A stretch of DNA of 13,519 nt from contig JAIPCS010000086.1 in NCBI GenBank assembly GCA_021738105.1, forward strand, positions 1 through 13,519, in the 5' to 3' direction. How positions within the stretch are numbered: position 1 is the first letter of the stretch; each line of letters opens with the position of its first letter. The stretch is from Sulfuritalea sp. Lineage in GTDB: Bacteria > Pseudomonadota > Gammaproteobacteria > Burkholderiales > Rhodocyclaceae. Positions 7,844 through 13,519 of this stretch are shown one piece after another. A model generated the notes under the pieces. It did not search any database and was not told the origin of the DNA. It saw only the letters and a program-made list of their open reading frames with translations. Both the position numbers and the translations under genes were made by a program.

Positions 7844-9055
7844 CTACAACCAGCGCTGCGTCGAATAGCCACCAAGGATCGGGCGTTGCAGTGCGGCGCT
7901 GGCGATCTGCCGGCCCCACTTGAATTCCTTGAACAACACGACGAAGCGCCACATGTCGCACAAGACCTTGGCGCGATCGCGCCAGCTCAGCGCCATCAAA
8001 GCCGCCGGAAAATCCGCTTCGTGCGGCTTTTCGAGAGCAATCTTCAGCGGATTCCACTGGTCCGAACAACGGCGCACTTCGGAGGCAATCATCTTGCGAT
8101 ACATTTCCTGCACCGGCCGGTTGCGCAGGCGCGCCTCAACCACGGCCTCGCCGGAAATTGCGCCGGAATGCAGAGCGCAGCTCATGCCTTCGCCGATCAT
8201 GTTGAGAAAGCCGGCCGCCTGTCCGGTAACCAGCACGTTGCCCTTGCCGAAAACATAGCGGTTGATCAGCGAAGGACCAAAGTTTTCGGCACAACCTTCG
8301 TCGTCTTCACCAGCGGGCTTGAGGCGCACGCCGTGCTTGTCTTCAAGATACTGTTGCACCACGGCGTGTTTCTTTGCGAAGTTGTCACCGCGCTTGAAAC
8401 CGACGCCGACGATCTGCCGTCCGTCGCGCGCATGGCTCCAGGTGTAATGACCCAGTCCGGGGTGGAACCAGAAATGGAAATAGTCGGCGGAAAGCGGGCA
8501 ATCGATGATTTCGTGAAACTTCTGTCCAACAAAGAACCACGGAATCTGTTTCGTATAGTCGGGATAGACCGCACGCACCACCAGCGAACTCGGACCATCG
8601 GCACCAATCACCTGACGCGCCCGATAGGTGATCGCCTCGCCCTTGCTGCGGGCATGCACCAGCACATGGTCACCCTTGTCTTCGAGCCCGGCGAAGGAGG
8701 TCTGGTCATGCACCTCGGCGCCGCTGCGCAAAATCGCCCAGTAATCGGAATACATGCGATGCAGATGCGGCGTGGTGCCGCCAAAAAAATCCATGGGCAT
8801 GGATACCATGCTCGGGAAATGGAAAGTCACGCCGCGACATGACGTAGGTTCGTGCAGGGTTTCTCGCGGCAGCGGGCCGAAGTTTTCCAGCAGGAAACGG
8901 TGTCCGCGCGGTGAAAGAATACCGCTGCAGATCTTGTGTCGCGGCAGTTCCTTGCGCTCAAGAATGATCGTTTCCAGCCCGGCATCGACCGTGCGTTTCG
9001 CTGCGGCCGCAGCGGCCAGACTGGCGCCGACGATGACAACATCGACATTACGCAT
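7844..9055 (-). CDS. Geranylgeranyl-reductase-family FAD oxidoreductase
   Basis: The protein has 403 residues, starting MRNVDVVIVGASL. An AGGAAG ribosome site precedes the ATG, and the previous gene ends 24 bases upstream. The architecture fits the FixC/geranylgeranyl reductase family: an N-terminal Rossmann strand, Glu33 (ILERKELPRHKICSGILSP) with the family's Cys43-Ser-Gly segment, IGADGPSS in the middle, and TGQAAGFLNMIGEGMSCAL near 278-296. Members bind FAD non-covalently and reduce isoprenoid double bonds or pass electrons to quinones or ferredoxins. Two motifs are unusual. The dinucleotide-binding GxGxxG reads GASLAA (residues 10-15), and the usual GDAAG reads GQAAG with Gln279 in place of Asp. 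The protein may still bind FAD, or it may have specialised. No membrane span is obvious. It is the last gene of the redox operon; its substrate is unknown. Confidence 0.85.
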   Translation of the reverse strand: MRNVDVVIVGASLAAAAAAKRTVDAGLETIILERKELPRHKICSGILSPRGHRFLLENFGPLPRETLHEPTSCRGVTFHFPSMVSMPMDFFGGTTPHLHRMYSDYWAILRSGAEVHDQTSFAGLEDKGDHVLVHARSKGEAITYRARQVIGADGPSSLVVRAVYPDYTKQIPWFFVGQKFHEIIDCPLSADYFHFWFHPGLGHYTWSHARDGRQIVGVGFKRGDNFAKKHAVVQQYLEDKHGVRLKPAGEDDEGCAENFGPSLINRYVFGKGNVLVTGQAAGFLNMIGEGMSCALHSGAISGEAVVEARLRNRPVQEMYRKMIASEVRRCSDQWNPLKIALEKPHEADFPAALMALSWRDRAKVLCDMWRFVVLFKEFKWGRQIASAALQRPILGGYSTQRWL

Positions 9056-9079
9056 TCGGCTGCTTCCTGTTCGACATAT

Positions 9080-10048
9080 TCAGTTCTCCGCCACTTCGGC
9101 AAGATGCAGCACCGGCACGTCGCATACACGCTCGAACATCGCGCGATCAGCCAGACTCTCGACCACTATGCGGCCTGGTTGACGCCCCTTCAGCATCCAG
9201 CGCGCCTCGGCCAGGTCGGCCTCGGCAAAAGCTTCATGACGCCTCTCCAAACGCTGCGTCAGCGCGGGAATAGCGATGCGCTGCAAATCGAGATTCATCG
9301 CGCAACCCGTCTCCTGACGCAAGCAGTCATAGTACGCCACCAGTCGTTCGTAATCAGAGTGGTAGGCGCGCGGCTCGATCACGTAAAAGTCGGCGCTGGT
9401 GAGACGGCTGCGAATTGCCCTCAGGCTGCTGAGAGCTTCACCCAGGCTTTGCAAACGGGCTCCGGGGAGCCATCTGCGCAACTGGCGTAGCAAAAGCCCG
9501 TCACTCACGGTCAAGCTACGTCCTTCCAGCATGTTAAGAAACCGTCGGCGACGGGCGGGAGGCAATTCAATACCGACTTCGAGCGCCTGAGCTATATCGG
9601 CGCCGTCATCTTCGGTCAACCCGTAGCCGAGCAAAGCCTGAACACGGGCCAGTAAGGAAGGGTTTGCACGCAGCTCCGGGCCGGGCAGCAACAGTGCGCC
9701 GTGGGCAGGCGCGGTGGCGCCAGCCGCCTGTGCTGCCAGCTTCGTCTGTGTAGCATCATGCTCCGCCGAATGGGGCAAGGCAGGACGCAAGTCAATGATC
9801 ATGCCCGACAAGTCGATGCGTTCGGGACACACCGGGTCGCAGGCGCCGCACAGCGAACAGGCTTCCAGCGGTGCCGCCAGTTCGACTGCCGTCGCGCCGC
9901 ATTGCAGGGCCTTGGCCAGACCCTCGGGACTGAAGCGCGGGTCGCGCCGGGCACGCCACATCGGACACACCAGAAAACACAGACTGCATCCGCTGCAGGC
10001 CGAGTAATCGCGTAACGCGGGAACGGTTTGCACGAACAGGCCGGCCAT
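9080..10048 (-). CDS. Two-cluster [4Fe-4S] ferredoxin-type protein
   Basis: The protein has 322 residues. Two complete CxxCxxCxxxCP motifs lie near the N-terminus: Cys18, 21, 24, 28 (CSGCSLCFLVCP) and Cys64, 67, 70, 74 (CSLCGACDPVCP). These predict two [4Fe-4S] clusters, as in GlpC/GlcF-type electron-transfer subunits. Unlike those, the remaining 240 residues carry no cysteine-rich CCG motif. They contain a conserved-looking stretch (IEPRAYHSDYERLVAYYD, then ETGCAMNLDLQR) whose function I do not know. The start codon overlaps the stop of the upstream FAD oxidoreductase (shared base in TGATG), which indicates translational coupling and fits a fixed complex between the two. It is probably cytoplasmic or peripheral to the membrane. 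The likely role is moving electrons between the two flavoproteins or onward to a quinone. Confidence 0.86.
   Translation of the reverse strand: MAGLFVQTVPALRDYSACSGCSLCFLVCPMWRARRDPRFSPEGLAKALQCGATAVELAAPLEACSLCGACDPVCPERIDLSGMIIDLRPALPHSAEHDATQTKLAAQAAGATAPAHGALLLPGPELRANPSLLARVQALLGYGLTEDDGADIAQALEVGIELPPARRRRFLNMLEGRSLTVSDGLLLRQLRRWLPGARLQSLGEALSSLRAIRSRLTSADFYVIEPRAYHSDYERLVAYYDCLRQETGCAMNLDLQRIAIPALTQRLERRHEAFAEADLAEARWMLKGRQPGRIVVESLADRAMFERVCDVPVLHLAEVAEN
9385..9408 (+). repeat. Dispersed short repeat, copy 2 (antisense within Fe-S gene)
   Basis: AAAGTCGGCGCTGG at 9386-9399 is identical to 630-643 and 12997-13010. The match continues to 9408 with two mismatches (21 of 23 against copy 1). 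The gene here is on the minus strand, so the element is read in a different coding sense from copies 1 and 4. Confidence 0.4.
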
Positions 10049-11559
10049 CAGAAAATCACATCCCGATTCAAAATCATGGCCGGATCCGCTTTGCGTTTCA
10101 TGGCCAGATGCTTGTCCACCAGCGCATCGCCGAACACGCGCCGGATGTAGCCTTTCATCATGCCGCCGAAGCGGTAATAGCTGGCCCCCATATCCACGCC
10201 GATATCGTAGATCGCGTTCTTGAAAGCCTGGAAATGATCGCGGCTATACACTTCCCCGTCGATGATCGGCTCGAACTCACAACCGTAGGCCCAGCCTTCT
10301 GCATCGGGCGGAATGCAGGACATTTCGTAGTGCGCCTGATGTTCGGGCCGCAACTTGATACCGACGCAATACAGCGTGTAGTGCGGGAAAAATTTGCGGC
10401 ACACCGCGTTGCCGCGCTCCACAGCTTCGACAAACTTGTCGGCCGGCGTCGCCAGATCGGGAATCACCATCTGTCGCGAGCCCCAGTGCTTCCATACCGC
10501 CCGCGAAAACACCACGGTACGGTCGTGCATTTTTCCATCGCGCATGTATTCGGCGCGGCGAAACTCCGGGAACACCTCGCGCTTGCGCTGCAACAGATAC
10601 AGTGCCTCGGTCAATTTCCACGGCCGCAGCGCATAGTGACCGAGCATGCACAGGCCGAAGCCGAACTCGCCGTACCCCCGCAGCCGAGATTCCCAGTTGG
10701 CCTTGAACGCCGCCTCGCGCTCTTCCGAATCGAAGGCCACCAAAAGATTAACAGCGCAATCCATGATGGTAAGAATGCCCGAGTAGTCGCTGGCGTCGTT
10801 GCGATCAAGCATCTGCAAATCCTCGATCGCTGTGGCGAGCGAGGAGTAGTAGTAATAATGCATGGTCAGCGGCGTGTAGGGCCGCACCCGCAGCGTGGTT
10901 TCGGTGATGACGCCGAACTGACCGTAACCCAGTATTACACGCTGGAACAGTTCGGCATTCTCGCTATCCGAGCATTCGACAATCTCGCCGGTGGGCGTCA
11001 CCACTTGCAGGGAGATCGCCTGATCGGCGCTGCAGCCCAGTCGAGCCGAATTGACATCGATGCCGCCCACTCCGAGCGTGCCACCAACCGATGAAGTCAG
11101 ATTCAGCGGCGCAGAAAGATAGTCGAGATTTTCGCGGCGCAACTCCTCGGCAAGGCTGTGCCAGAAAATCCCGGCCTCGGTGCGCACGGTGAGCGATTTC
11201 ACGTCTATGCCAACGATCCGGCTCATGCCGCTCATGTCGAGCAGAACGCCGCCAAAGGCCACCGACTCGCCCTCGGTGGTCAGGCCCCCGCCGCGCACCG
11301 TAATCGGCACACGGTGCGTCTGAGCCGCCTTGAGCAGCAAGGCTATCTGCCCGGCACTGCGTGCGATTACCACGCCATGCGGCAAACCGTAGGCTGTGCC
11401 ACCCGCATCGGTGGCGTACACGCCGCAGGCAGCGTTGCCCTCGGCGAGCTCAATGCCGGCTGCGCCCAGTTCAGCGACGAAGCCCGGCCAACCCGCACCG
11501 CTCCATCGAGTGGGATTGGTCTGCTGACGCTTGATGCCCTGCAAGGCATCGGGGGCCAC
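10048..11559 (-). CDS. FAD-linked oxidoreductase, PCMH/cytokinin-dehydrogenase-like
   Basis: The protein has 503 residues from GTG 11559. The FAD-binding domain shows PITVRGGGLTTEG, VGGTLGVGGIDVNSARLG and LQVVTPTGEIVECS, then LGYGQFGVITETTLRV, a pattern closest to cytokinin-dehydrogenase-type PCMH flavoproteins. The substrate domain extends to the C-terminus (MILNRDVIF). Where many relatives have a His for covalent FAD attachment (GGGHS), Leu93 is present, so FAD is probably non-covalent. The start is uncertain. The frame is open to a TTG at 11652, and TTG 11604 has AGGA 8 bases upstream. GTG 11559 has AGGA 9 bases upstream and is preferred because codons before it lose the GC-rich third positions of the gene. 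It is the first gene of the redox operon and is coupled to the Fe-S gene. The substrate is unknown, perhaps an alcohol, hydroxy acid or amine. Confidence 0.85.
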   Translation of the reverse strand: MAPDALQGIKRQQTNPTRWSGAGWPGFVAELGAAGIELAEGNAACGVYATDAGGTAYGLPHGVVIARSAGQIALLLKAAQTHRVPITVRGGGLTTEGESVAFGGVLLDMSGMSRIVGIDVKSLTVRTEAGIFWHSLAEELRRENLDYLSAPLNLTSSVGGTLGVGGIDVNSARLGCSADQAISLQVVTPTGEIVECSDSENAELFQRVILGYGQFGVITETTLRVRPYTPLTMHYYYYSSLATAIEDLQMLDRNDASDYSGILTIMDCAVNLLVAFDSEEREAAFKANWESRLRGYGEFGFGLCMLGHYALRPWKLTEALYLLQRKREVFPEFRRAEYMRDGKMHDRTVVFSRAVWKHWGSRQMVIPDLATPADKFVEAVERGNAVCRKFFPHYTLYCVGIKLRPEHQAHYEMSCIPPDAEGWAYGCEFEPIIDGEVYSRDHFQAFKNAIYDIGVDMGASYYRFGGMMKGYIRRVFGDALVDKHLAMKRKADPAMILNRDVIF

Positions 11560-11656
11560 CGGGCAAGGTCCTACGGTGCCGGGTTCAAGAGGAGAAATTT
11601 TCAACAACACTATCCTGTGGAATGTTGGCGACGAATCATAACCCGCGACCAACTCA

Positions 11657-11686
11657 CTGATACCGCAGCCGGCATTCTTTGTTCAA
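11657..11686 (-). promoter_or_regulatory. Possible promoter of the redox operon
   Basis: On the minus strand TTGAAC (11681-11686) and TATCAG (11657-11662) are 18 bp apart, each matching four of six consensus bases. Transcription would start around 11650, before all candidate start codons. The site lies immediately downstream of the dispersed repeat copy at 11686-11714 and after the tRNA terminator. It is weak, and other spacings are possible. Confidence 0.3.
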
Positions 11687-11714
11687 GAGTCGGCGATGGC
11701 GATACGGCGATCAA
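11686..11714 (+). repeat. Dispersed short repeat, copy 3 (intergenic)
   Basis: Bases 11688-11714 match 632-658 at 25 of 27 positions. This is the only copy outside a gene. It lies between the tRNA-Asp terminator and the possible promoter of the redox operon, and it shares the GGCGATCAA end with copy 1 that the copies at 9385 and 12996 lack. Confidence 0.45.
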
Positions 11715-11751
11715 AGCTACTTCGGCCAAAATTCTCGCCTGAAAACTTGGC

Positions 11752-11780
11752 AAAAAACAAAAACGCCCCTTTCGGGGCGT
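11752..11780 (-). terminator. Rho-independent terminator after tRNA-Asp
   Basis: On the minus strand ACGCCCC-GAAA-GGGGCGT forms a perfect 7-bp stem with a stable GNRA tetraloop (11763-11780), followed by TTTT, G and TTTTTT. It begins 14 bases beyond the CCA end of the tRNA. This should separate tRNA transcription from the redox operon downstream. Confidence 0.95.
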
Positions 11781-11794
11781 ATTTGATGAAACTC

Positions 11795-11871
11795 TGGCGG
11801 AGTGGACGGGACTCGAACCCGCGACCCCCGGCGTGACAGGCCGGTATTCTAACCAACTGAACTACCACTCC
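11795..11871 (-). tRNA. tRNA-Asp (anticodon GTC)
   Basis: All four arms fold without mismatch: acceptor GGAGTGG/CCACTCC, D arm GTTC/GAAT (one G-T pair), anticodon stem CCGGC/GCCGG with loop CTGTCAC, and T arm GCGGG/CCCGT (one G-T pair) with loop TTCGAGT. The anticodon GTC is at 11835-11837. The discriminator G and the CCA end (11795-11797) are encoded. The 77-nt length and sequence closely follow the enterobacterial tRNA-Asp. It stands alone, with no second tRNA nearby. Confidence 0.98.
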
Positions 11872-11887
11872 TCGTTAGAAGGCGCGC

Positions 11888-11916
11888 ATTCTGCCATAGG
11901 CGAAGGGTCCGTGCAA
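11888..11916 (-). promoter_or_regulatory. Promoter of tRNA-Asp
   Basis: On the minus strand TTGCAC (11911-11916) and CAGAAT (11888-11893) are separated by exactly 17 bp. The -10 is followed by GCGCGCC, a GC-rich discriminator. Such discriminators are typical of stable-RNA promoters subject to stringent (ppGpp) control; that regulation is inferred from the pattern. The start would fall about ten bases before the mature 5' end at 11871. Confidence 0.7.
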
Positions 11917-11979
11917 GGAATGTTCTTGCCGACCTTGCAAAACCTTGTCCTGGTCAGCTTTCAGCATCGTGAACCTCAC

Positions 11980-12008
11980 TTGACTTAAAGCCTGCATCAC
12001 GTTGCAAT
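11980..12008 (+). promoter_or_regulatory. Promoter of mmsA
   Basis: TTGACT (11980-11985, five of six consensus bases) and TGCAAT (12003-12008, four of six) are spaced by 17 bp. Transcription would start near 12015, leaving a short leader of about 35 bases before ATG 12049. It diverges from the tRNA-Asp promoter, with about 60 bases between the two -35 elements. Confidence 0.6.
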
Positions 12009-12019
12009 GCGAGGCATTG
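12005..12019. promoter_or_regulatory. Palindrome over the mmsA -10/start site, candidate operator
   Basis: CAATGC (12005-12010) and GCATTG (12014-12019) are perfect reverse complements around GAG. The element overlaps the -10 hexamer and the expected start point, where a bound protein would block polymerase. This suggests a repressor site, but no regulator gene is in the window to pair with it. Confidence 0.5.
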
Positions 12020-12048
12020 AAGCCTGTTTTGACGAAAATGAGGAAGCC

Positions 12049-13519
12049 ATGAGTCTGCAATTCATTAACGCTGCCGACCTTGTCGGTCACTGGATCGATG
12101 GCAAAGCCGACGTTGGCAGTGGTACACGCCGTGGTGACGTGTTCAATCCCGCGCAGGGTTGCGTTGCCAGGCAGGTGGCGTTGGCCGCCAGCACCGATGT
12201 CGACCGCGCTGTAGCTGCAGCACGCGCGGCTTTCAGCGATTGGGGAGCAACCGCACCACAACGGCGGGCGCGGGTGATGTTCAAGTTCCGCGACCTGATA
12301 GAGAAATACTCGAAAGACATAGCCCGGCTGCTCAGTGCCGAACACGGAAAGACCTTGCCCGACGCGGAAGGCGAAGTTCAACGCGGCCTGGAAGTCATTG
12401 AGTTCGCCTGTGGCATTCCACAGCTACTCAAGGGCCAGCATTCACATGGCATTGGCGGCGGCATCGATCACTGGAGCCAACGCATGCCGCTAGGGGTAGC
12501 CGCCGGCATAACACCCTTCAACTTTCCCTTCATGGTGCCGATGTGGATGGCGCCGATGGCGCTGGCCTGCGGCAACACCTTTGTGCTCAAACCCTCGGAA
12601 CGTGATCCATCACCGTCGCTGTTCGCTGCTGAATTGCTGCATGAAGCCGGGTTGCCTGCGGGCGCATTCAACGTCGTGCAGGGCGACAAGGAGGCGGTCG
12701 ACGCCCTGCTTCAACATCCGGATGTACAAGCGGTGTCCTTCGTTGGCTCGACTCCGATTGCCCGGTACATCCAGCAGACCGGCATTGCTCACGGCAAACG
12801 GGTGCAGGCGCTGGGCGGTGCCAAAAACCACATGGTAGTCATGCCCGACGCCGATCTTGAAGGTGCCGCGGATGCACTGGTTGGATCGGCATACGGTTCC
12901 GCAGGGGAGCGTTGCATGGCAATTTCGGTCGCGGTCGCGGTTGGGGATTGCGCTGACGAACTCGTTGCGCGGATTGTCACAGGCGCCAGAACGCTGAAAG
13001 TCGGCGCTGGCGACACGGCAGGAATGGATATGGGGCCGCTGGTGACGGCGATTCATCGCGACAAGGTGGCGGGTTATATCGCCGCCGGTGTCAAGGAAGG
13101 CGCCAACCTGGCACTGGATGGCCGCGAAGGACTGACGCCGGAACTGCAACGGGGCTTCTTCCTCAATCCGAGCCTGTTCGACAATGTTACGCCTGAGATG
13201 AGCATCTACCGGGATGAAATTTTCGGCCCGGTATTGTGTGTGGTTCGCGTACCAACCTTTGCCGAAGCCGTAGAACTGATCAATCGCAACCACTTCGCCA
13301 ATGGAGTCGCCTGCTTCACTCGCGACGGCGGCACGGCGCAGGCCTTCGTGCAGAAAATCGAAGTCGGCATGGTCGGCATTAATGTGCCAATACCGGTACC
13401 CATGGCCTGGCATTCCTTCGGCGGCTGGAAGGCCAGCCTGTTTGGCGACCATCACATTTACGGCGAAGAAGGCGTGCGTTTCTACACCCGCTACAAGAGC
13501 ATCATGCAGCGCTGGCCCG
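12049..13519 (+). CDS. mmsA: Methylmalonate-semialdehyde dehydrogenase (acylating), 3' end cut by window
   Basis: The frame is open from ATG 12049 to the window edge, 490 residues of an expected 500 or so. GAGGA at 12040-12044 provides the ribosome site. The enzyme is the CoA-acylating member of the aldehyde dehydrogenase superfamily: it converts methylmalonate semialdehyde, CoA and NAD+ to propanoyl-CoA, CO2 and NADH in valine (and inositol or beta-alanine) catabolism. Visible features are the NAD-binding segment [39 protein letters not shown] with Asn260 where hydrolytic aldehyde dehydrogenases carry a catalytic Glu, and the nucleophile Cys289 in [10 protein letters not shown]. The missing Glu is diagnostic of the acylating subfamily. 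Near the C-terminus [12 protein letters not shown] and [10 protein letters not shown] also fit MmsA. Cytoplasmic, tetrameric in the family. It has its own promoter, and no other valine genes are in view. Confidence 0.95.
   Translation, partial: MSLQFINAADLVGHWIDGKADVGSGTRRGDVFNPAQGCVARQVALAASTDVDRAVAAARAAFSDWGATAPQRRARVMFKFRDLIEKYSKDIARLLSAEHGKTLPDAEGEVQRGLEVIEFACGIPQLLKGQHSHGIGGGIDHWSQRMPLGVAAGITPFNFPFMVPMWMAPMALACGNTFVLKPSERDPSPSLFAAELLHEAGLPAGAFNVVQGDKEAVDALLQHPDVQAVSFVGSTPIARYIQQTGIAHGKRVQALGGAKNHMVVMPDADLEGAADALVGSAYGSAGERCMAISVAVAVGDCADELVARIVTGARTLKVGAGDTAGMDMGPLVTAIHRDKVAGYIAAGVKEGANLALDGREGLTPELQRGFFLNPSLFDNVTPEMSIYRDEIFGPVLCVVRVPTFAEAVELINRNHFANGVACFTRDGGTAQAFVQKIEVGMVGINVPIPVPMAWHSFGGWKASLFGDHHIYGEEGVRFYTRYKSIMQRWP
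12996..13019 (+). repeat. Dispersed short repeat, copy 4 (inside mmsA)
   Basis: These 24 bases are identical to 629-652. They encode LKVGAGDTA, a surface segment that commonly reads close to this in MmsA proteins, so this copy may be ancestral coding sequence, with the resemblance to the others partly chance. Confidence 0.45.

Noticed and set aside
7886..8842. Plus-strand open frame of 318 codons opposite the GGR-like gene
   Set aside because: Antisense shadow; the minus strand has the flavoprotein motifs, a ribosome site and the terminator.
10108..11094. Plus-strand open frame of 328 codons opposite the FAD oxidoreductase
   Set aside because: The minus strand carries clear FAD-domain motifs; the plus translation is His- and Ala-rich without domains, as is usual for antisense frames.
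11795..11871. tRNA-Asp as an integration site for a genomic island carrying the redox operon
   Set aside because: No integrase gene and no second copy of the tRNA 3' end is present in the window, and the redox genes have the same base use as their neighbours.
12610..13455. Minus-strand open frame of 281 codons within mmsA
   Set aside because: The plus strand is an unbroken MmsA with catalytic Cys289; the minus frame is its shadow.

Overview
The window (about 13.5 kb, GC-rich with strongly GC-biased third codon positions) looks like chromosomal DNA of a free-living betaproteobacterium. The basis is a tRNA-Asp nearly identical in layout to the proteobacterial form, a sensory histidine kinase/HD-GYP cluster of the kind common in that class, and an mmsA gene. 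No phage, transposase, CRISPR or plasmid gene is visible. The taxonomic call is inference, not a database match.

Layout. (1) 1-144: the end of an ANTAR-domain response regulator. (2) 145-617: 473 bases with no convincing intact gene, an AT-rich inverted repeat, and a stretch with coding-like base use that may be a decayed gene. (3) 618-7723, plus strand: a tightly packed three-gene signalling operon. It holds a 1603-residue hybrid histidine kinase (two membrane segments around a periplasmic sensor, five PAS domains, HisKA, HATPase, REC, HPt and a C-terminal tail), a REC-HD-GYP response regulator (predicted c-di-GMP phosphodiesterase), and a REC protein with a long C-terminal region I do not recognise. 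(4) 7724-7843: three tandem 13-bp repeats beside a terminator for the opposite strand. (5) 7844 to about 11559, minus strand: a three-gene redox operon transcribed right to left. It encodes a PCMH/cytokinin-dehydrogenase-like FAD oxidoreductase, a two-cluster [4Fe-4S] protein and a geranylgeranyl-reductase-family flavoprotein. (6) 11752-11916, minus strand: tRNA-Asp(GTC) with its own promoter and a very clear terminator. (7) 11980 to the window end, plus strand: a promoter with an overlapping palindrome, then methylmalonate-semialdehyde dehydrogenase (mmsA), cut about ten residues short by the window edge.

How the parts work together. The signalling operon has all the elements of a phosphorelay: kinase His1022, REC Asp1316, HPt His1463, then Asp60 and/or Asp54 of the two downstream regulators. 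One output is c-di-GMP hydrolysis and the other is unknown. The redox operon combines a substrate-oxidising flavoprotein, an electron-transfer Fe-S protein and a second flavoprotein; its substrate cannot be read from sequence. mmsA belongs to valine/propanoyl-CoA metabolism and is unrelated to the rest.

The most unusual items are the uncharacterised redox operon, whose two flavoproteins both depart from their families' FAD motifs; the unknown effector region of the last response regulator; and a short GC-rich sequence (AAAGTCGGCGCTGG and variants) present four times on the same strand, one copy forming part of the N-terminal codons of the kinase.
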